DNA of 64,000 nt from Halanaerobium kushneri (lineage in GTDB: Bacteria; Bacillota; Halanaerobiia; Halanaerobiales; Halanaerobiaceae). How positions within the stretch are numbered: position 1 is the stretch's first letter; each line of letters opens with the position of its first letter. Location of the stretch: positions 1 to 64,000 of the forward strand of contig NZ_FTNC01000007.1 in NCBI RefSeq assembly GCF_900156285.1. Reading direction: 5' to 3'. Of this stretch, positions 1 to 9,309 are shown piece by piece. The notes below the pieces were generated by a model that had not been told where the DNA came from, did no database searches, and saw only the letters and a program-made list of their open reading frames with translations. A program made the position numbers and the translations under genes.

Positions 1-1
1 T

Positions 2-124
2 AAAATAGCAGCCAGAATAGTAAAAACAGGCAGATATATTTATTACAAACTGGCAGAAGGCTGTCCCAACAAAGAATTATTCTTTAAGGTACTGGATAAT
101 ATACAGGGTTTGGGATTTATCTGA
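2..124 (+). pseudogene. C-terminal end of a transposase (IS1380-like?), cut by the window edge
   Basis: An open frame runs in from the window edge and stops at 122-124, giving 40 residues that end KVLDNIQGLGFI. The pattern IAARIVKTGR followed by YYKLAEG resembles the C-termini of IS1380-family DDE transposases as I remember them; no catalytic residue is visible in this fragment. Whether the gene is intact upstream cannot be judged. The next gene lacks its 5' third, so an element inserted here may have truncated it. The family assignment is tentative. Confidence 0.45.
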
Positions 125-331
125 ACCTGAATACTAAACTACCTTAACATATAGGGCCTGTAAAGTTTTAAAGACAAAAAGGAAGAACAGGGGATATCTA
201 TACCCGATTTTAATAGTAATTTTTACCATAATACCAAAAACAGATCTTTTTTAAGAATTCAACTCAAAAAAATATTTTTAAGTTCTTAAATCAGATGATT
301 TTAGAGTTAAATAAAAGGAAAAATTTATTTT
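125..331. other. Gap between transposase end and truncated channel gene
   Basis: AT-rich, with no open frame of interest. It probably contains the terminal inverted repeat of the element on the left, but only one end lies in the window so the boundary cannot be placed. An AAAGGA-like ribosome binding site at about 314-319 serves the next frame. Confidence 0.3.
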
Positions 332-817
332 GTGGTTGCTATGAATAATTCAGGTTTAATTAATAAGAATTTACCGGTTTCACTTGCTAACCCAATTTAT
401 CTTATAATTAGTATTTTATCAGCCTTGATAGTTATTTTATTTTATAAAAAGATTATTCGTTTTAATCAAATCTTAAATATTTTTGATGCTGTTGGTCTGG
501 CTGCATTTACTGCAATTGGCTCAGATGTAGCAGTTAATAATGGTTATACCCAACCATTTATTATTATAGTTTTAGCAGTAATGACCGGGACAGGTGGGGG
601 TACACTGCGAGACTTATTTGCAAATGAAATACCTTATGTGTTTCACAAAGAAGTCTATGCGGTAGCTGCTGTAATTGGATCAGTTTTCTTTATTATAACT
701 TATCGAACTATTGGTAATAGTGCGGCTTTGTATACTGCTTTTGCAGTAACTTTTTTAATCAGGCTATTTTGTATTAAAAAAGATATACATTTAAAGAAAG
801 TTTCAAAAGAGGCTTAA
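332..817 (+). pseudogene. TRIC/UPF0126 family channel, 5'-truncated
   Basis: This encodes 161 residues matching the C-terminal two thirds of bacterial TRIC/YvgT/YicG-type membrane channels. The second glycine-rich repeat, TGTGGGTLRD (about residues 87-96), is present with its flanking membrane helices. Family members are about 200 residues and begin with another copy of this repeat, which is missing here. Homology starts near residue 10 (NLPVSLANPIYL). The GTG at 332 is used because it opens the frame about 12 nt after AAAGGA; ATG at 341 is the alternative. With an in-frame stop at 308 and a transposase end just upstream, I infer that an insertion removed the first helices. It is probably non-functional. 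Confidence 0.6.
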
Positions 818-839
818 TTATAATAGAAAGGATGTTTTT

Positions 840-2015
840 ATGTCAGATATACTGGAAAAAGCTAAATCAATTGAAAACTATATTATTAATTTTAGAAGAG
901 ATTTACATAAAAATCCTGAACTCAGCAGTGAGGAATATCAAACTCAGGCTAAAATAATAAATGAATTAGAAAAAATGGAGATTGAGTACAGGAAAGTTGG
1001 AAATACATCATTAATAGCTACTCTAAAGGGCAAAAAAAGTGGAAAAACTATAGCTTTAAGGGGAGATATGGATGCTCTGCCAATAAAAGAGGAGGCAGAT
1101 TTGGATTTTAAATCACAAAAATCTGGAATTATGCATGCCTGTGGACATGATGCTCATACTGCCATGCTACTAGGTGCCGCAAAAATTCTGTCTGGAATGA
1201 GAGATGAAATAGTTGGAGAAATTAAATTTTTCTTTCAGGAAGGTGAAGAAACATTTTTAGGTGCTAAAGAAATAATAAAAGCTGGGGGGATGGAGGAAGT
1301 TGATGCCTGTTTTGGTATGCATGGAATGCCAGAACTAGAAACTGGTTATGTTAATATTGAACCAGGATATAGAATGGCAGGTAGTGACACTATTTATGTT
1401 AAGTTTGAAGGTGTATCAGGTCATGGATCAGCTCCACATCGAGCTAAAGACACCATTTATCCTGCTTGTACTTTTGTCACAGATCTGCAGGGAATAGTAA
1501 CTAAAAATATCGATGCGCAAAAGCCATTAGTTCTTTCAGTTGGTAAATTTGTTGGAGGAACAAAAGCAAATGTTGTTGCTAAATATACAGAACTTGATAT
1601 CACTATGAGATATTTTGATTCTGAGGTCAGGAAAAAAGCTCATCAGGCAATAAAAAGGCACGCGAAAGCAATTGCAGATGCTTATGAACTTAAGGTGGAT
1701 ATAAGAATAGAAGATGGCACTCCCAGCCTTTATAATGATGAAAGCTTAACAGTTTTAGCAGCTCAATCTGCAGCAAAAGTTTTTGGAAAAGGTAGAAATA
1801 AAACTATACCTAAATATATGGGATCAGAAGATATGGCTTATTATTTTAAGCATGCTAAAGGAGTATACGCATTTATCGGATATAGAAATGAGGAAAAAGA
1901 AGCTGTTTATTTTCCCCATCATGAAAAGTTTAAGATTGATGAAGATTATATGAAATATGGTACCGCATTACATGTGCAGTTTGCTCTTGATTTTTTAAAG
2001 AACAGCGCAAGTTGA
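840..2015 (+). CDS. M20-family amidohydrolase (IAA-amino acid / N-acyl amino acid hydrolase type)
   Basis: A 391-residue zinc-dependent amidohydrolase of the M20D/HipO group, which releases amino acids from N-acyl conjugates; the substrate cannot be read from sequence. Metal-site motifs are visible: RGDMDALP (74-81), HACGHDAHT (99-107), QEGEE (133-137) and the MHG histidine near 161, followed by the dimerisation lid (HGSAPH). The length is typical and the protein lacks a signal peptide, so it is cytosolic. The start follows AAAGGATG by about 7 nt. It lies 22 nt after the truncated channel gene and 25 nt before the glyoxalase-fold gene, so co-transcription with the latter is likely. Confidence 0.88.
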   Translation: MSDILEKAKSIENYIINFRRDLHKNPELSSEEYQTQAKIINELEKMEIEYRKVGNTSLIATLKGKKSGKTIALRGDMDALPIKEEADLDFKSQKSGIMHACGHDAHTAMLLGAAKILSGMRDEIVGEIKFFFQEGEETFLGAKEIIKAGGMEEVDACFGMHGMPELETGYVNIEPGYRMAGSDTIYVKFEGVSGHGSAPHRAKDTIYPACTFVTDLQGIVTKNIDAQKPLVLSVGKFVGGTKANVVAKYTELDITMRYFDSEVRKKAHQAIKRHAKAIADAYELKVDIRIEDGTPSLYNDESLTVLAAQSAAKVFGKGRNKTIPKYMGSEDMAYYFKHAKGVYAFIGYRNEEKEAVYFPHHEKFKIDEDYMKYGTALHVQFALDFLKNSAS

Positions 2016-2040
2016 TTTTCTAAAAGAGAGGAATGATAGA

Positions 2041-2895
2041 ATGAAAGAATTTCATAAGCAAAAAAATAAATATGTCAAACAAATTGTACTAAAAGTCAGA
2101 GATTTAAATAAATCACTGGATTTTTATCAGAAAATATTGGGCTTTGATGTTTTAGAAAAAACAGCAAATAAAGTTTTATTAACAGCTGATGGATCAACCC
2201 CTATTATTACTTTAACTTCTTACGCTAATATAATTAAAAAACTACCAAAGCGAAAAGGCTTATATCACTTTGCAATTTTGCTCCCTGAGAGATTTCAGCT
2301 GGGATTATTTATTAAAAACTTGAGAGAAAATAATTATGAAATTACAGGAGGGACAGATCATGGTGTAAGTGAAGCAATATATCTTAAAGATCCAGATGAT
2401 AATGGAATTGAAGTTTATTCTGATTTAGACAGCAGTGAATGGAATCGAAAAAATGGTCAGATAGAAATGATAACTGATCCTTTAGATTATGAGGATATAT
2501 TGGATGAAGCAGGTGATAGAGTATGGGATGGTATTCCTAAAAAAGCAAAAATAGGTCATATCCATCTTCATGTTGGTAATTTAGAAAAGGCAGAAGAATT
2601 TTATGTTCAGGGATTGGGTTTTAATCTTATCCAGAAAATGGGGAGGTCAGCTCTATTCTTATCAACCGGAGGCTATCATCACCATATAGGATTGAATACT
2701 TGGAATGGGGTTGGAGCAGATCCACAGCCAGAAAATGCAGCTGGGATGTCATATTATATAATAAAATTTCCTGATCAGAAAACGATAAATGAGAGTATAG
2801 AAAATTTAAAAAAGCTGGGATATAAAATTATTGAAAAGGAAAACGACATATTTACAGAAGATCCTGCCGGCAACTTTATCAAGTTAGTTATTTAA
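2041..2895 (+). CDS. Glyoxalase/extradiol dioxygenase-fold protein (CatE-like)
   Basis: A 284-residue protein made of two vicinal-oxygen-chelate modules. The first spans about residues 11-128 (KYVKQIVLKVRDLNKSLDFYQ to GIEVYSD) and the second starts near 175 (IGHIHLHVGNLEKAEEFYV). It resembles the Firmicute CatE/YfiE group annotated as catechol-2,3-dioxygenase-like. Candidate metal ligands are the His of IGHIHLHV and the Glu of GIEVYSD, but the reaction and substrate are unknown. An AGAGAGGAATGATAG ribosome binding site precedes the ATG. A strong hairpin terminator follows at 2971-3008. Confidence 0.75.
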   Translation: MKEFHKQKNKYVKQIVLKVRDLNKSLDFYQKILGFDVLEKTANKVLLTADGSTPIITLTSYANIIKKLPKRKGLYHFAILLPERFQLGLFIKNLRENNYEITGGTDHGVSEAIYLKDPDDNGIEVYSDLDSSEWNRKNGQIEMITDPLDYEDILDEAGDRVWDGIPKKAKIGHIHLHVGNLEKAEEFYVQGLGFNLIQKMGRSALFLSTGGYHHHIGLNTWNGVGADPQPENAAGMSYYIIKFPDQKTINESIENLKKLGYKIIEKENDIFTEDPAGNFIKLVI

Positions 2896-2970
2896 TTTTA
2901 AGGATCAAAACAGCTGTAAAATGACGGTAAAAAGTCGAATAAGATTGGCCTCTCGATTAAAGAGGAATTA

Positions 2971-3013
2971 CCCCCAGAAGAGCTTCATTTTTGAAGCTCT
3001 TCTGGGGGTTTAG
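2971..3013. terminator. Bidirectional hairpin terminator (variant of the dispersed repeat)
   Basis: Perfect 17-bp inverted repeat CCCCCAGAAGAGCTTCA / TGAAGCTCTTCTGGGGG (2971-2987 and 2992-3008) with a TTTT loop. It separates two convergent genes. The preceding TCTCGATTAAAGAGGAATTA is a relative of the ATCTCAATTGGAGAT hairpin found before the other family copies. Confidence 0.85.
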
Positions 3014-3022
3014 ATTTGGTTT

Positions 3023-5704
3023 TTAGTTGTTAATTTTATATATTTTTTCAACTAACTCTTTGTTAACTTTATCTCTTAGTGGATAATTAGTGTTTAAAGC
3101 ATTTTCTGATTTTCCATCATGCCAGTGCATAAAGTTTTCACCTGTTTTATTACTGCATTCATTCCAATTAGCTAAGTCTGCTCCATTTGGGTTTCCTGTT
3201 TTAATAAAATTAACAAAATAAGAAGAAATCTCGTCTGCTAAATTGTGATCTTTTTCTGTCCAATTTCTTTGTCCTTCAACATTTCTAAGTGAATAGAAAG
3301 AATACCAAAGTTCTGAAGAGTGAAAAGCACCATAAAAGTCAGAATTTCTACCTGGTGGGAAGTGGTTGAAATAGTATACATAAGCATTCATATTTTCATT
3401 ATTTTCTTTAGCATATTTAGCCGATATAATATACTTTTGGAAAGCTAGGTCGCTCATTATTCTCCAGTTCATTTTATAAGCTTCTTTTTCACTTTCTGGA
3501 TTATATGCCTTTAATCCTTTACTTCCATATTGGTTAATAATTGTTTCTTCAAAATTATTAACTGGCATTTTACCTTCTGGATTTCCAAATAATGAAGTCA
3601 TTTCGTCACTTGTCCCACCAATCATTATATCAATATCATCTAAAGCACCTTTTTTTCTTAAATCAATTGACTCTTCTGTGAATACATAACCATCAATAGT
3701 AAAATTTGTTATTGAAGAGAGCAAATCGCTGCCATTATCCAGTTTGTTTTCTACAAATGCTGTAACAGGAAGTTCACGTAATTCAGTTAATGACATTTCT
3801 TTACCAAATGCTTCTTTAATAGCTTTTTTACCAGACTCAATACTTTCATCTAAAGTTTGATATTTCATAAATCTTGATTTTTGAGGCTCGGTAAGAAGCC
3901 CATCAAAACCGCTTTGGATTATTGCTGCTCTATATAAACCATCAGCTAAGGGTGAACGAAGTAGAGCTGTTACATTAAAAGCACCAGCCGATTGACCAGC
4001 GATTGTAACTTCACTTGGATTTCCACCAAATTCATTTATATTGTCTTGAACCCATTCTAGCCCTTTAATTAAATCGAGAATTGCATAGTTACCAGTAGAT
4101 CCGTGTTCATTTTCAGCTGCAGCTTCTTCAAGAGCAAGAAATCCTAAAGCACCGAGTCTATATTGTACTTCAACTACAACAATCCCCTTTTCAGCCAATT
4201 TTGAGGCTTCAAATTCAACTTTAGAATTATAGCCGTGATTATTTCCTCCACCATGGATATAATATAGAACTGGCAAACCAACATTTGGAGACTCAGCTGG
4301 AGTATAAATGTTTAAATTTAGACCGTTTTCACTAAATTCAGGTATGTAATTATCATCATAGTAAAATTCGGTACCATAAAAACTTTCCCCTGGCTTGCTG
4401 GGAGGAGTTTGATATGCTCCATCTCCCCATTTAGTTGTTTTCTTAACTCCTGACCAGGATTTAACAGGTTGAGGGGATTTCCAGCGGTTTTGACCGGCAG
4501 TGTCAGAAGCAAATGGAAGTTTACCCTGTGGAATATAGTTTCCAGTGATAATATTCATAACTGCTGCATCACGAACTCCAAAAGTAGCAAGTAAGGCACC
4601 TGCATCTCTTAGACCACTTGCTTTATCAATAACAAATGGCTGACGAAAGTAAATTGAAAGAATGGTGTTTTCTGCTCCAACTTCGTCCATTATTTGATTA
4701 ATATCTTCTAAAGAAGGTGATACAACCCAGCTTTCAGCTTCCGAGGGCTGTTCTATAGGTAATATTTGATCTTTGTTTTCAAGCATAACTATTGATTTAC
4801 GCTGAGCTTCTTCAGCTTTTCTTTGATATGCTCTATTTCCAACTAAATAGGAAGCGCGATCAGGATCAACATAAGGATTTTCAAAAAGACCGAGTTCAAA
4901 CTGTTCAGTTAAAAGTCTCTTTACAGATGTATTAACTCTTTCTTCGCTAAGCTTTCCATTTTCTACTAAATCAATAATAACACTGTTATCATTAAATCCT
5001 GAAAGCACATCAACACCAGCCTTTACAGACATTTCCATGCGCTCAGGAATAGTTTTGTTTTCTACACCCCAGGGAGTCATAGTCATAATACCTGTATCTG
5101 AGTTAACATTACCTGTAAATCCTAGTTCTCCTCTTAATAGATCTGTAATAATCCCCTTAGAGAAGGACATACCAACATCATTTGGTTCATAGTCCTGATC
5201 GACAGGCATACCATAATAGGGCATTACAGAAGTTAGTCCTGCATCAATTGCGGCTTTAAATGGTTTTACATGATAATCAAACATATCTGCTGGATAAACT
5301 TGGTTTTTACCAAAGTTGTAGTGAGCATCTCCTCCACCTTCTTGAGGACCACCACCAGGGAAATGTTTCATTGTCAGAACAATACTGTCATTAGTTATTT
5401 CTTTCCCTTGGAGATTTTCAATTAGCGTTGTCATAATATCAGCAGCAAGATCGGCATCTTCGGTGAAGGTTTCATGTATTCTGAACCAGCGAGGCTCTGT
5501 AGCTAAATCTGCCATGTAGCCATACATACTTCTTAAACCAATAGAATTCCATTCACTTCTCATGGTTCTAGCAAATTCAGCGATTAAATCCATATCTCTA
5601 GTAGCAGCTAGACCAGCTTCTTTTGGCCATTCTGAGAAAGAACCAGCAGATACATTAATACCAGCTTTTGCACCAGAATCATAAATCGACGTTTGACACC
5701 CCAC
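3023..5704 (-). pseudogene. Chimeric gene: GH3 glycoside hydrolase fused to type-B carboxylesterase, 5'-truncated
   Basis: An 893-residue open frame joins two unrelated enzymes. Residues 7-398 are a GH3 beta-glucosidase-like protein (KHFPGGG 113-119; candidate nucleophile Asp203 in VNSDTGI), but the N-terminal ~150 residues of the barrel are absent. Residues ~405-893 are a type-B carboxylesterase with oxyanion motif HGGG (484-487), nucleophile Ser572 in GQSAG, and Glu701 and His795 completing the triad. The esterase lacks its usual first ~40 residues and begins at NRWKSPQPV. The join at GKLPFA/SDTAGQNRW looks like an in-frame deletion between neighbouring genes. The first ~6 codons lie in a repeat (5680-5745), so no genuine start or signal peptide remains. 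The frame is open, but expression is doubtful. Confidence 0.75.
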
Positions 5705-5745
5705 CCCCTAGAGTACAAATGAATATTTAAAGAAATGAATTGTCT
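5680..5745. repeat. GC-rich junction repeat, copy 1
   Basis: The stretch ATCGACGTTTGACACCCC, then CACCCCCTAGAG and a TTAAAGAAA tail, recurs at about 44029-44095 with a few substitutions. Here it replaces the 5' end of the GH3 gene and is followed by a copy of the CTCAATTGGAGATGATTTA segment of the hairpin repeat family. It marks a rearrangement boundary; its origin is unknown. Confidence 0.6.
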
Positions 5746-5831
5746 AGTCTCTCAATTGGAGATGATTTATCTTCAGATTATTTTAAATATTCTTGCAGGA
5801 AATTCTTATAAAACCTAGAATATATTAATAG

Positions 5832-5844
5832 CTTGTTAAACAAG
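5832..5844. promoter_or_regulatory. Candidate GntR operator
   Basis: The 13-bp palindrome CTTGTTAAACAAG lies 40 nt upstream of the GntR-family start codon. HutC/UTRA-type GntR regulators often bind such GT/AC-rich palindromes and autoregulate. Assignment rests on position and symmetry only. Confidence 0.4.
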
Positions 5845-5883
5845 TTATAAAACATGTACAACAAATGATTGGAGATGTTATTT

Positions 5884-6639
5884 ATGGATAAAATTCAGAT
5901 AATTGATAAAATTTCCAAAAAAGCAACTGATAGTCGTCCGTTATATGTTATAATTTATGAAAAATTATTTGATCTTATAAAAGAAGGCCATTTTAAGAGA
6001 GGTCAGAAATTACCTGGAGAGCATACACTTGCTAATCAATTTGGAGTTAGCAGAGGTACACTTAGACAGGCTCTATTGATATTACAAGAGGATGGTATTA
6101 TCTATAACTATCAAGGCAAAGGTAATTTTGTTTCCCAAAACAAAAAAATGTTTGGAATAGGTTTAGAGAAAAAGGGTAATATTTTAAATATAGCTAATCG
6201 CGGGAAGGTGAAATTGACTGATGATATTGAAGTTTTTTTTGAATCTCCTAATAAAATGCTTCAATCAGAGCTAAAAATACAGGCGCATGAAATAATACTT
6301 GTTGTAAAAAGAGTATATAAGGTTGATAAAAAAGCAGTCTCGTACTTTATATCTTTTATTCCTTATAAAAATATAAATAAAGAGGAAATAGATATAGAAG
6401 ATCATAGAAGTCTTGTGGATTACCTTGATAGTACTTTTTACAATAAGGTGGCTAATTCTCAATCTGAAATACTACTGACAGAAGCTGGTGATTTTATTGC
6501 TGATAAACTGAATATAAGAGAATATACACCACTAATTTTAATTGAAGAAGACCTATATAAAACAACTGGAGAAGTCCTAGCTTTTTATAAGCAATATTTT
6601 TTATCTGAATACTTTTCTTTCTATATTAACAGGAAATAA
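5884..6639 (+). CDS. GntR-family transcriptional regulator (HutC/UTRA type)
   Basis: A DNA-binding regulator of about 251 residues. The N-terminal winged helix contains LPGEHTLANQFGVSRGTLRQALLIL, and the C-terminal UTRA-like ligand domain follows from about residue 90. The ATG at 5884 is chosen because GGAG (5871-5874) sits 9 nt upstream; a TTG 15 nt earlier would overlap that site. It precedes the nucleoside transport operon on the same strand with 82 nt between, so it probably senses a nucleoside, base or phosphorylated derivative. A palindrome at 5832-5844 is a plausible autoregulatory operator. The effector is inferred from context only. Confidence 0.82.
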   Translation: MDKIQIIDKISKKATDSRPLYVIIYEKLFDLIKEGHFKRGQKLPGEHTLANQFGVSRGTLRQALLILQEDGIIYNYQGKGNFVSQNKKMFGIGLEKKGNILNIANRGKVKLTDDIEVFFESPNKMLQSELKIQAHEIILVVKRVYKVDKKAVSYFISFIPYKNINKEEIDIEDHRSLVDYLDSTFYNKVANSQSEILLTEAGDFIADKLNIREYTPLILIEEDLYKTTGEVLAFYKQYFLSEYFSFYINRK

Positions 6640-6721
6640 TTATATGGAGGTGATTAACAAAGAGAGTTTAATTTAAAGTGATCAAAAATTGCTTTTCAAA
6701 CAATTAAAGGAGGAGTAAAAA

Positions 6722-7747
6722 GTGAGACTTAAAAAAATCATGTTATTTTCATTAGTGGTGTTTTTTGTTTTTTCATTGACAGTGAGTATAGGTGCTGCAG
6801 AAGATAAGTTTGGCTTAATACTAGCAACTGGTGGATTGGGAGATCAGTCTTTCAATGATCTAACTTATCAGGGAATGGGAAGAGCTCAAGAAGAACTTGG
6901 TATTACTTTTGACTATGTAGAACCAAAAGAAATTGCTGATTATGAAACCTATCAGCGTGATTTGGCTAAATCAGGGGAGTATGGATTAATTGTTACAGTA
7001 GGATTTGATCAGGCTTCTGCTTTAGAAAAAATTGCAACTGAATATCCAGATCAGAAATTTGCAATTATTGACATGGTTGTCGATAAGCCAAACGTTGCTT
7101 CTTATGTATCGAAAGAGCATCAAGGTTCATTTCTTGTCGGAGCTCTAGCAGGTTTGATGGAAAAACAAAACAGCAATCCAAAACTTAATGATGATCAAGT
7201 AATCGGTATTGTAGGAGGTATGGACATACCATTAATCAGAAAATTTGTGGCTGGATATGAAGCTGGTGCTAAATATGTAAACCCTGAATTAGAAGTTCTG
7301 GTTGATTATGTAGGTGGCTGGAGTGACCCAACTACTGCAAAAGAAATTGCTATGGCCATGAATAGACGTGGTGCTGATATTGTTTATCATGCTGCAGGTG
7401 GGTCAGGACTTGGAGTTTTCCAGGCAGCAGAAAATGAAGATTTTCTTGCTATAGGAGTAAATTCAAATCAAAATCATATTAAACCAAATTACATTATAGC
7501 CAGTATGGTGAAAAAAGTTGATGTTGCAACTTATGATTCAGTTAAGAGTGTTCTTAATGATAGCTTTGAACCTGGTGTTCATAATCTTGGTATCAAAGAT
7601 GGAGGAATTGATTATACTCGTGAGAACAGTGAAGTTGAAGTAGAAGAAGAAATAATAGAGCAAGTTGAAGATTTGAAAGAAAAAATTAAATCAGGCGAAA
7701 TTGAAGTTCCTGATACAATTGAAGCTGTAGAAAGTTTCTTAAATTAA
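6722..7747 (+). CDS. BMP-family nucleoside-binding protein of an ABC transporter (PnrA-like)
   Basis: A 341-residue substrate-binding protein of the basic membrane protein/PnrA family, which captures purine or pyrimidine nucleosides for ABC import. Residues 1-25 form a signal peptide (basic start, long hydrophobic core, cut near GAA-ED). Family motifs ATGGLGDQSFND and GGWSDPTTAKEIA are present. Unusually for a Gram-positive-type binding protein, no lipobox cysteine is visible, so membrane attachment is unclear. The GTG start follows AAAGGAGGAG by 5 nt. The hairpin after the gene (7758-7787) could raise its mRNA level relative to the downstream transporter genes. Confidence 0.87.
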   Translation: MRLKKIMLFSLVVFFVFSLTVSIGAAEDKFGLILATGGLGDQSFNDLTYQGMGRAQEELGITFDYVEPKEIADYETYQRDLAKSGEYGLIVTVGFDQASALEKIATEYPDQKFAIIDMVVDKPNVASYVSKEHQGSFLVGALAGLMEKQNSNPKLNDDQVIGIVGGMDIPLIRKFVAGYEAGAKYVNPELEVLVDYVGGWSDPTTAKEIAMAMNRRGADIVYHAAGGSGLGVFQAAENEDFLAIGVNSNQNHIKPNYIIASMVKKVDVATYDSVKSVLNDSFEPGVHNLGIKDGGIDYTRENSEVEVEEEIIEQVEDLKEKIKSGEIEVPDTIEAVESFLN

Positions 7748-7757
7748 TAAATTATAA

Positions 7758-7787
7758 TCTCCGGTAGTTTGTAAAAGCTACCGGAGA
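7758..7787 (+). terminator. Intra-operon hairpin (attenuator or mRNA-stabilising)
   Basis: Perfect 10-bp stem TCTCCGGTAG / CTACCGGAGA with a 10-nt loop and no T-run, lying between the binding protein and ATPase genes. This is a common way to obtain excess binding protein over transporter subunits. Confidence 0.6.
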
Positions 7788-7806
7788 TTCAATGGAGTGA
7801 CTAAAT

Positions 7807-9309
7807 ATGCCTTTAGCAATAGAAATGAAAAAAATAACAAAGAAATTTCCTGGAGTTATGGCAAATGACAAGGTTAATTTTAATGTTGAAAAAGGAGAAA
7901 TACACAGTCTTTTAGGTGAAAATGGTGCGGGTAAAACGACTCTAATGAATGTGCTGTTTGGATTATATAAACCTGAAGATGGAGAAATATTTTTAGAGGG
8001 AGAAAAAGTTAATATAAAAAGTCCGAAGCAAGCATTGGAAAAGGGTTTAGGAATGGTTCATCAGCATTTTATGTTGGTTAACAGAATGACTGTACTTGAA
8101 AATATTATTTTAGGTATGAGTAATGAGCTTGCATTGAATAAAAAAGAACATAAAAGAAGTATTAATGAATTAGCAGAAAAATATGATTTTGCGATTAATA
8201 TTGATGAGAAAATTGAAAACCTCTCTGTGGGTATGAAACAAAGGGTGGAAATATTAAAGACTTTATATCGTGGCGCTGAAATTATTATTTTTGATGAACC
8301 AACAGCTGTTCTAACACCAGGTGAGGTTGAAGAGCTATATAATATTTTAAATATGTTAAGAGAACAGGGAAAAACAGTTATATTTATAACACATAAACTG
8401 AATGAAACTATGGAGATTGCCGATAGAATAACTGTTTTGCGTAACGGTAAAAAAGTTTCAACTGAAAAAAAGGAAAATACAAATACCAATAAATTAGCTC
8501 AGCTAATGGTAGGAAGAGAAGTTGATTTTGAAGTTGATATCAAAGAAAAAGACCCTGGAAATGAGATATTGAAGATTAAAAATTTAGAGCTACTCTCAGA
8601 CAGGAGTGAAACTATTGATCTCAGCGTTCATCAGGGTGAGATAGTTGGAGTTGCTGGAGTTGAAGGCAATGGACAGCTGGAATTAGAAGAGATGATTATG
8701 GGATTAAAAAAGGTTGAAACCGGTCATATTTCTTTATCTAACAAAGAAATTACTAATACAAGTACTAAAGAACGGAAGAAAATGAGAATAGCCTATATAC
8801 CATCAGACAGGCATAACCGGGCTGTGTTTAAAAACTTTACAATTAAAGAAAATATTTTACTTGGCTATCATTATAAGTCTCCATTTTGTAAAAATCATAT
8901 CATTCAAGAAGAGAAATTAAGAGAACATAGTGAAAAAATAATTTCTGACTATAATGTAAAAACCCCAAATAGTGGACAATTATTAAAAAATCTATCAGGC
9001 GGTAATCAGCAAAAAGTCGTATTAGGAAGAGAAGTAAGTCAGAAACCAGAATTTGTACTGGCTGCACAGCCTACAAGAGGGCTTGATATTGGAGCAATTG
9101 AATATATTCATAATCTTTTACTTGATTTAAGAGAAGATAATAAGGGAATTCTATTAATCTCAGCTGATCTCAATGAAGTAATCAAATTGAGTGACAGAAT
9201 AGCTGTATTATATGAAGGTAAAATTATGGCTTTTAAAGATAAAAAGAACTTTACACGAAATGAAATTGGAATGTTAATGGCCGGGGAGATGGTAGAAAAT
9301 GAAGTTTAA
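7807..9309 (+). CDS. Nucleoside ABC transporter, double ATP-binding subunit
   Basis: A 500-residue protein with two ABC cassettes in tandem, as in NupO/YufO and sugar transporters of the RbsA type. The first has Walker A GENGAGKT (37-44) and signature LSVGMKQR. The second has a degenerate Walker A (GVEGNGQLE) and signature LSGGNQQK, an asymmetry normal for this family. It energises import by the two permeases encoded next and sits on the cytosolic face. The end overlaps the first permease start by 11 nt, indicating translational coupling. Confidence 0.9.
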   Translation: MPLAIEMKKITKKFPGVMANDKVNFNVEKGEIHSLLGENGAGKTTLMNVLFGLYKPEDGEIFLEGEKVNIKSPKQALEKGLGMVHQHFMLVNRMTVLENIILGMSNELALNKKEHKRSINELAEKYDFAINIDEKIENLSVGMKQRVEILKTLYRGAEIIIFDEPTAVLTPGEVEELYNILNMLREQGKTVIFITHKLNETMEIADRITVLRNGKKVSTEKKENTNTNKLAQLMVGREVDFEVDIKEKDPGNEILKIKNLELLSDRSETIDLSVHQGEIVGVAGVEGNGQLELEEMIMGLKKVETGHISLSNKEITNTSTKERKKMRIAYIPSDRHNRAVFKNFTIKENILLGYHYKSPFCKNHIIQEEKLREHSEKIISDYNVKTPNSGQLLKNLSGGNQQKVVLGREVSQKPEFVLAAQPTRGLDIGAIEYIHNLLLDLREDNKGILLISADLNEVIKLSDRIAVLYEGKIMAFKDKKNFTRNEIGMLMAGEMVENEV

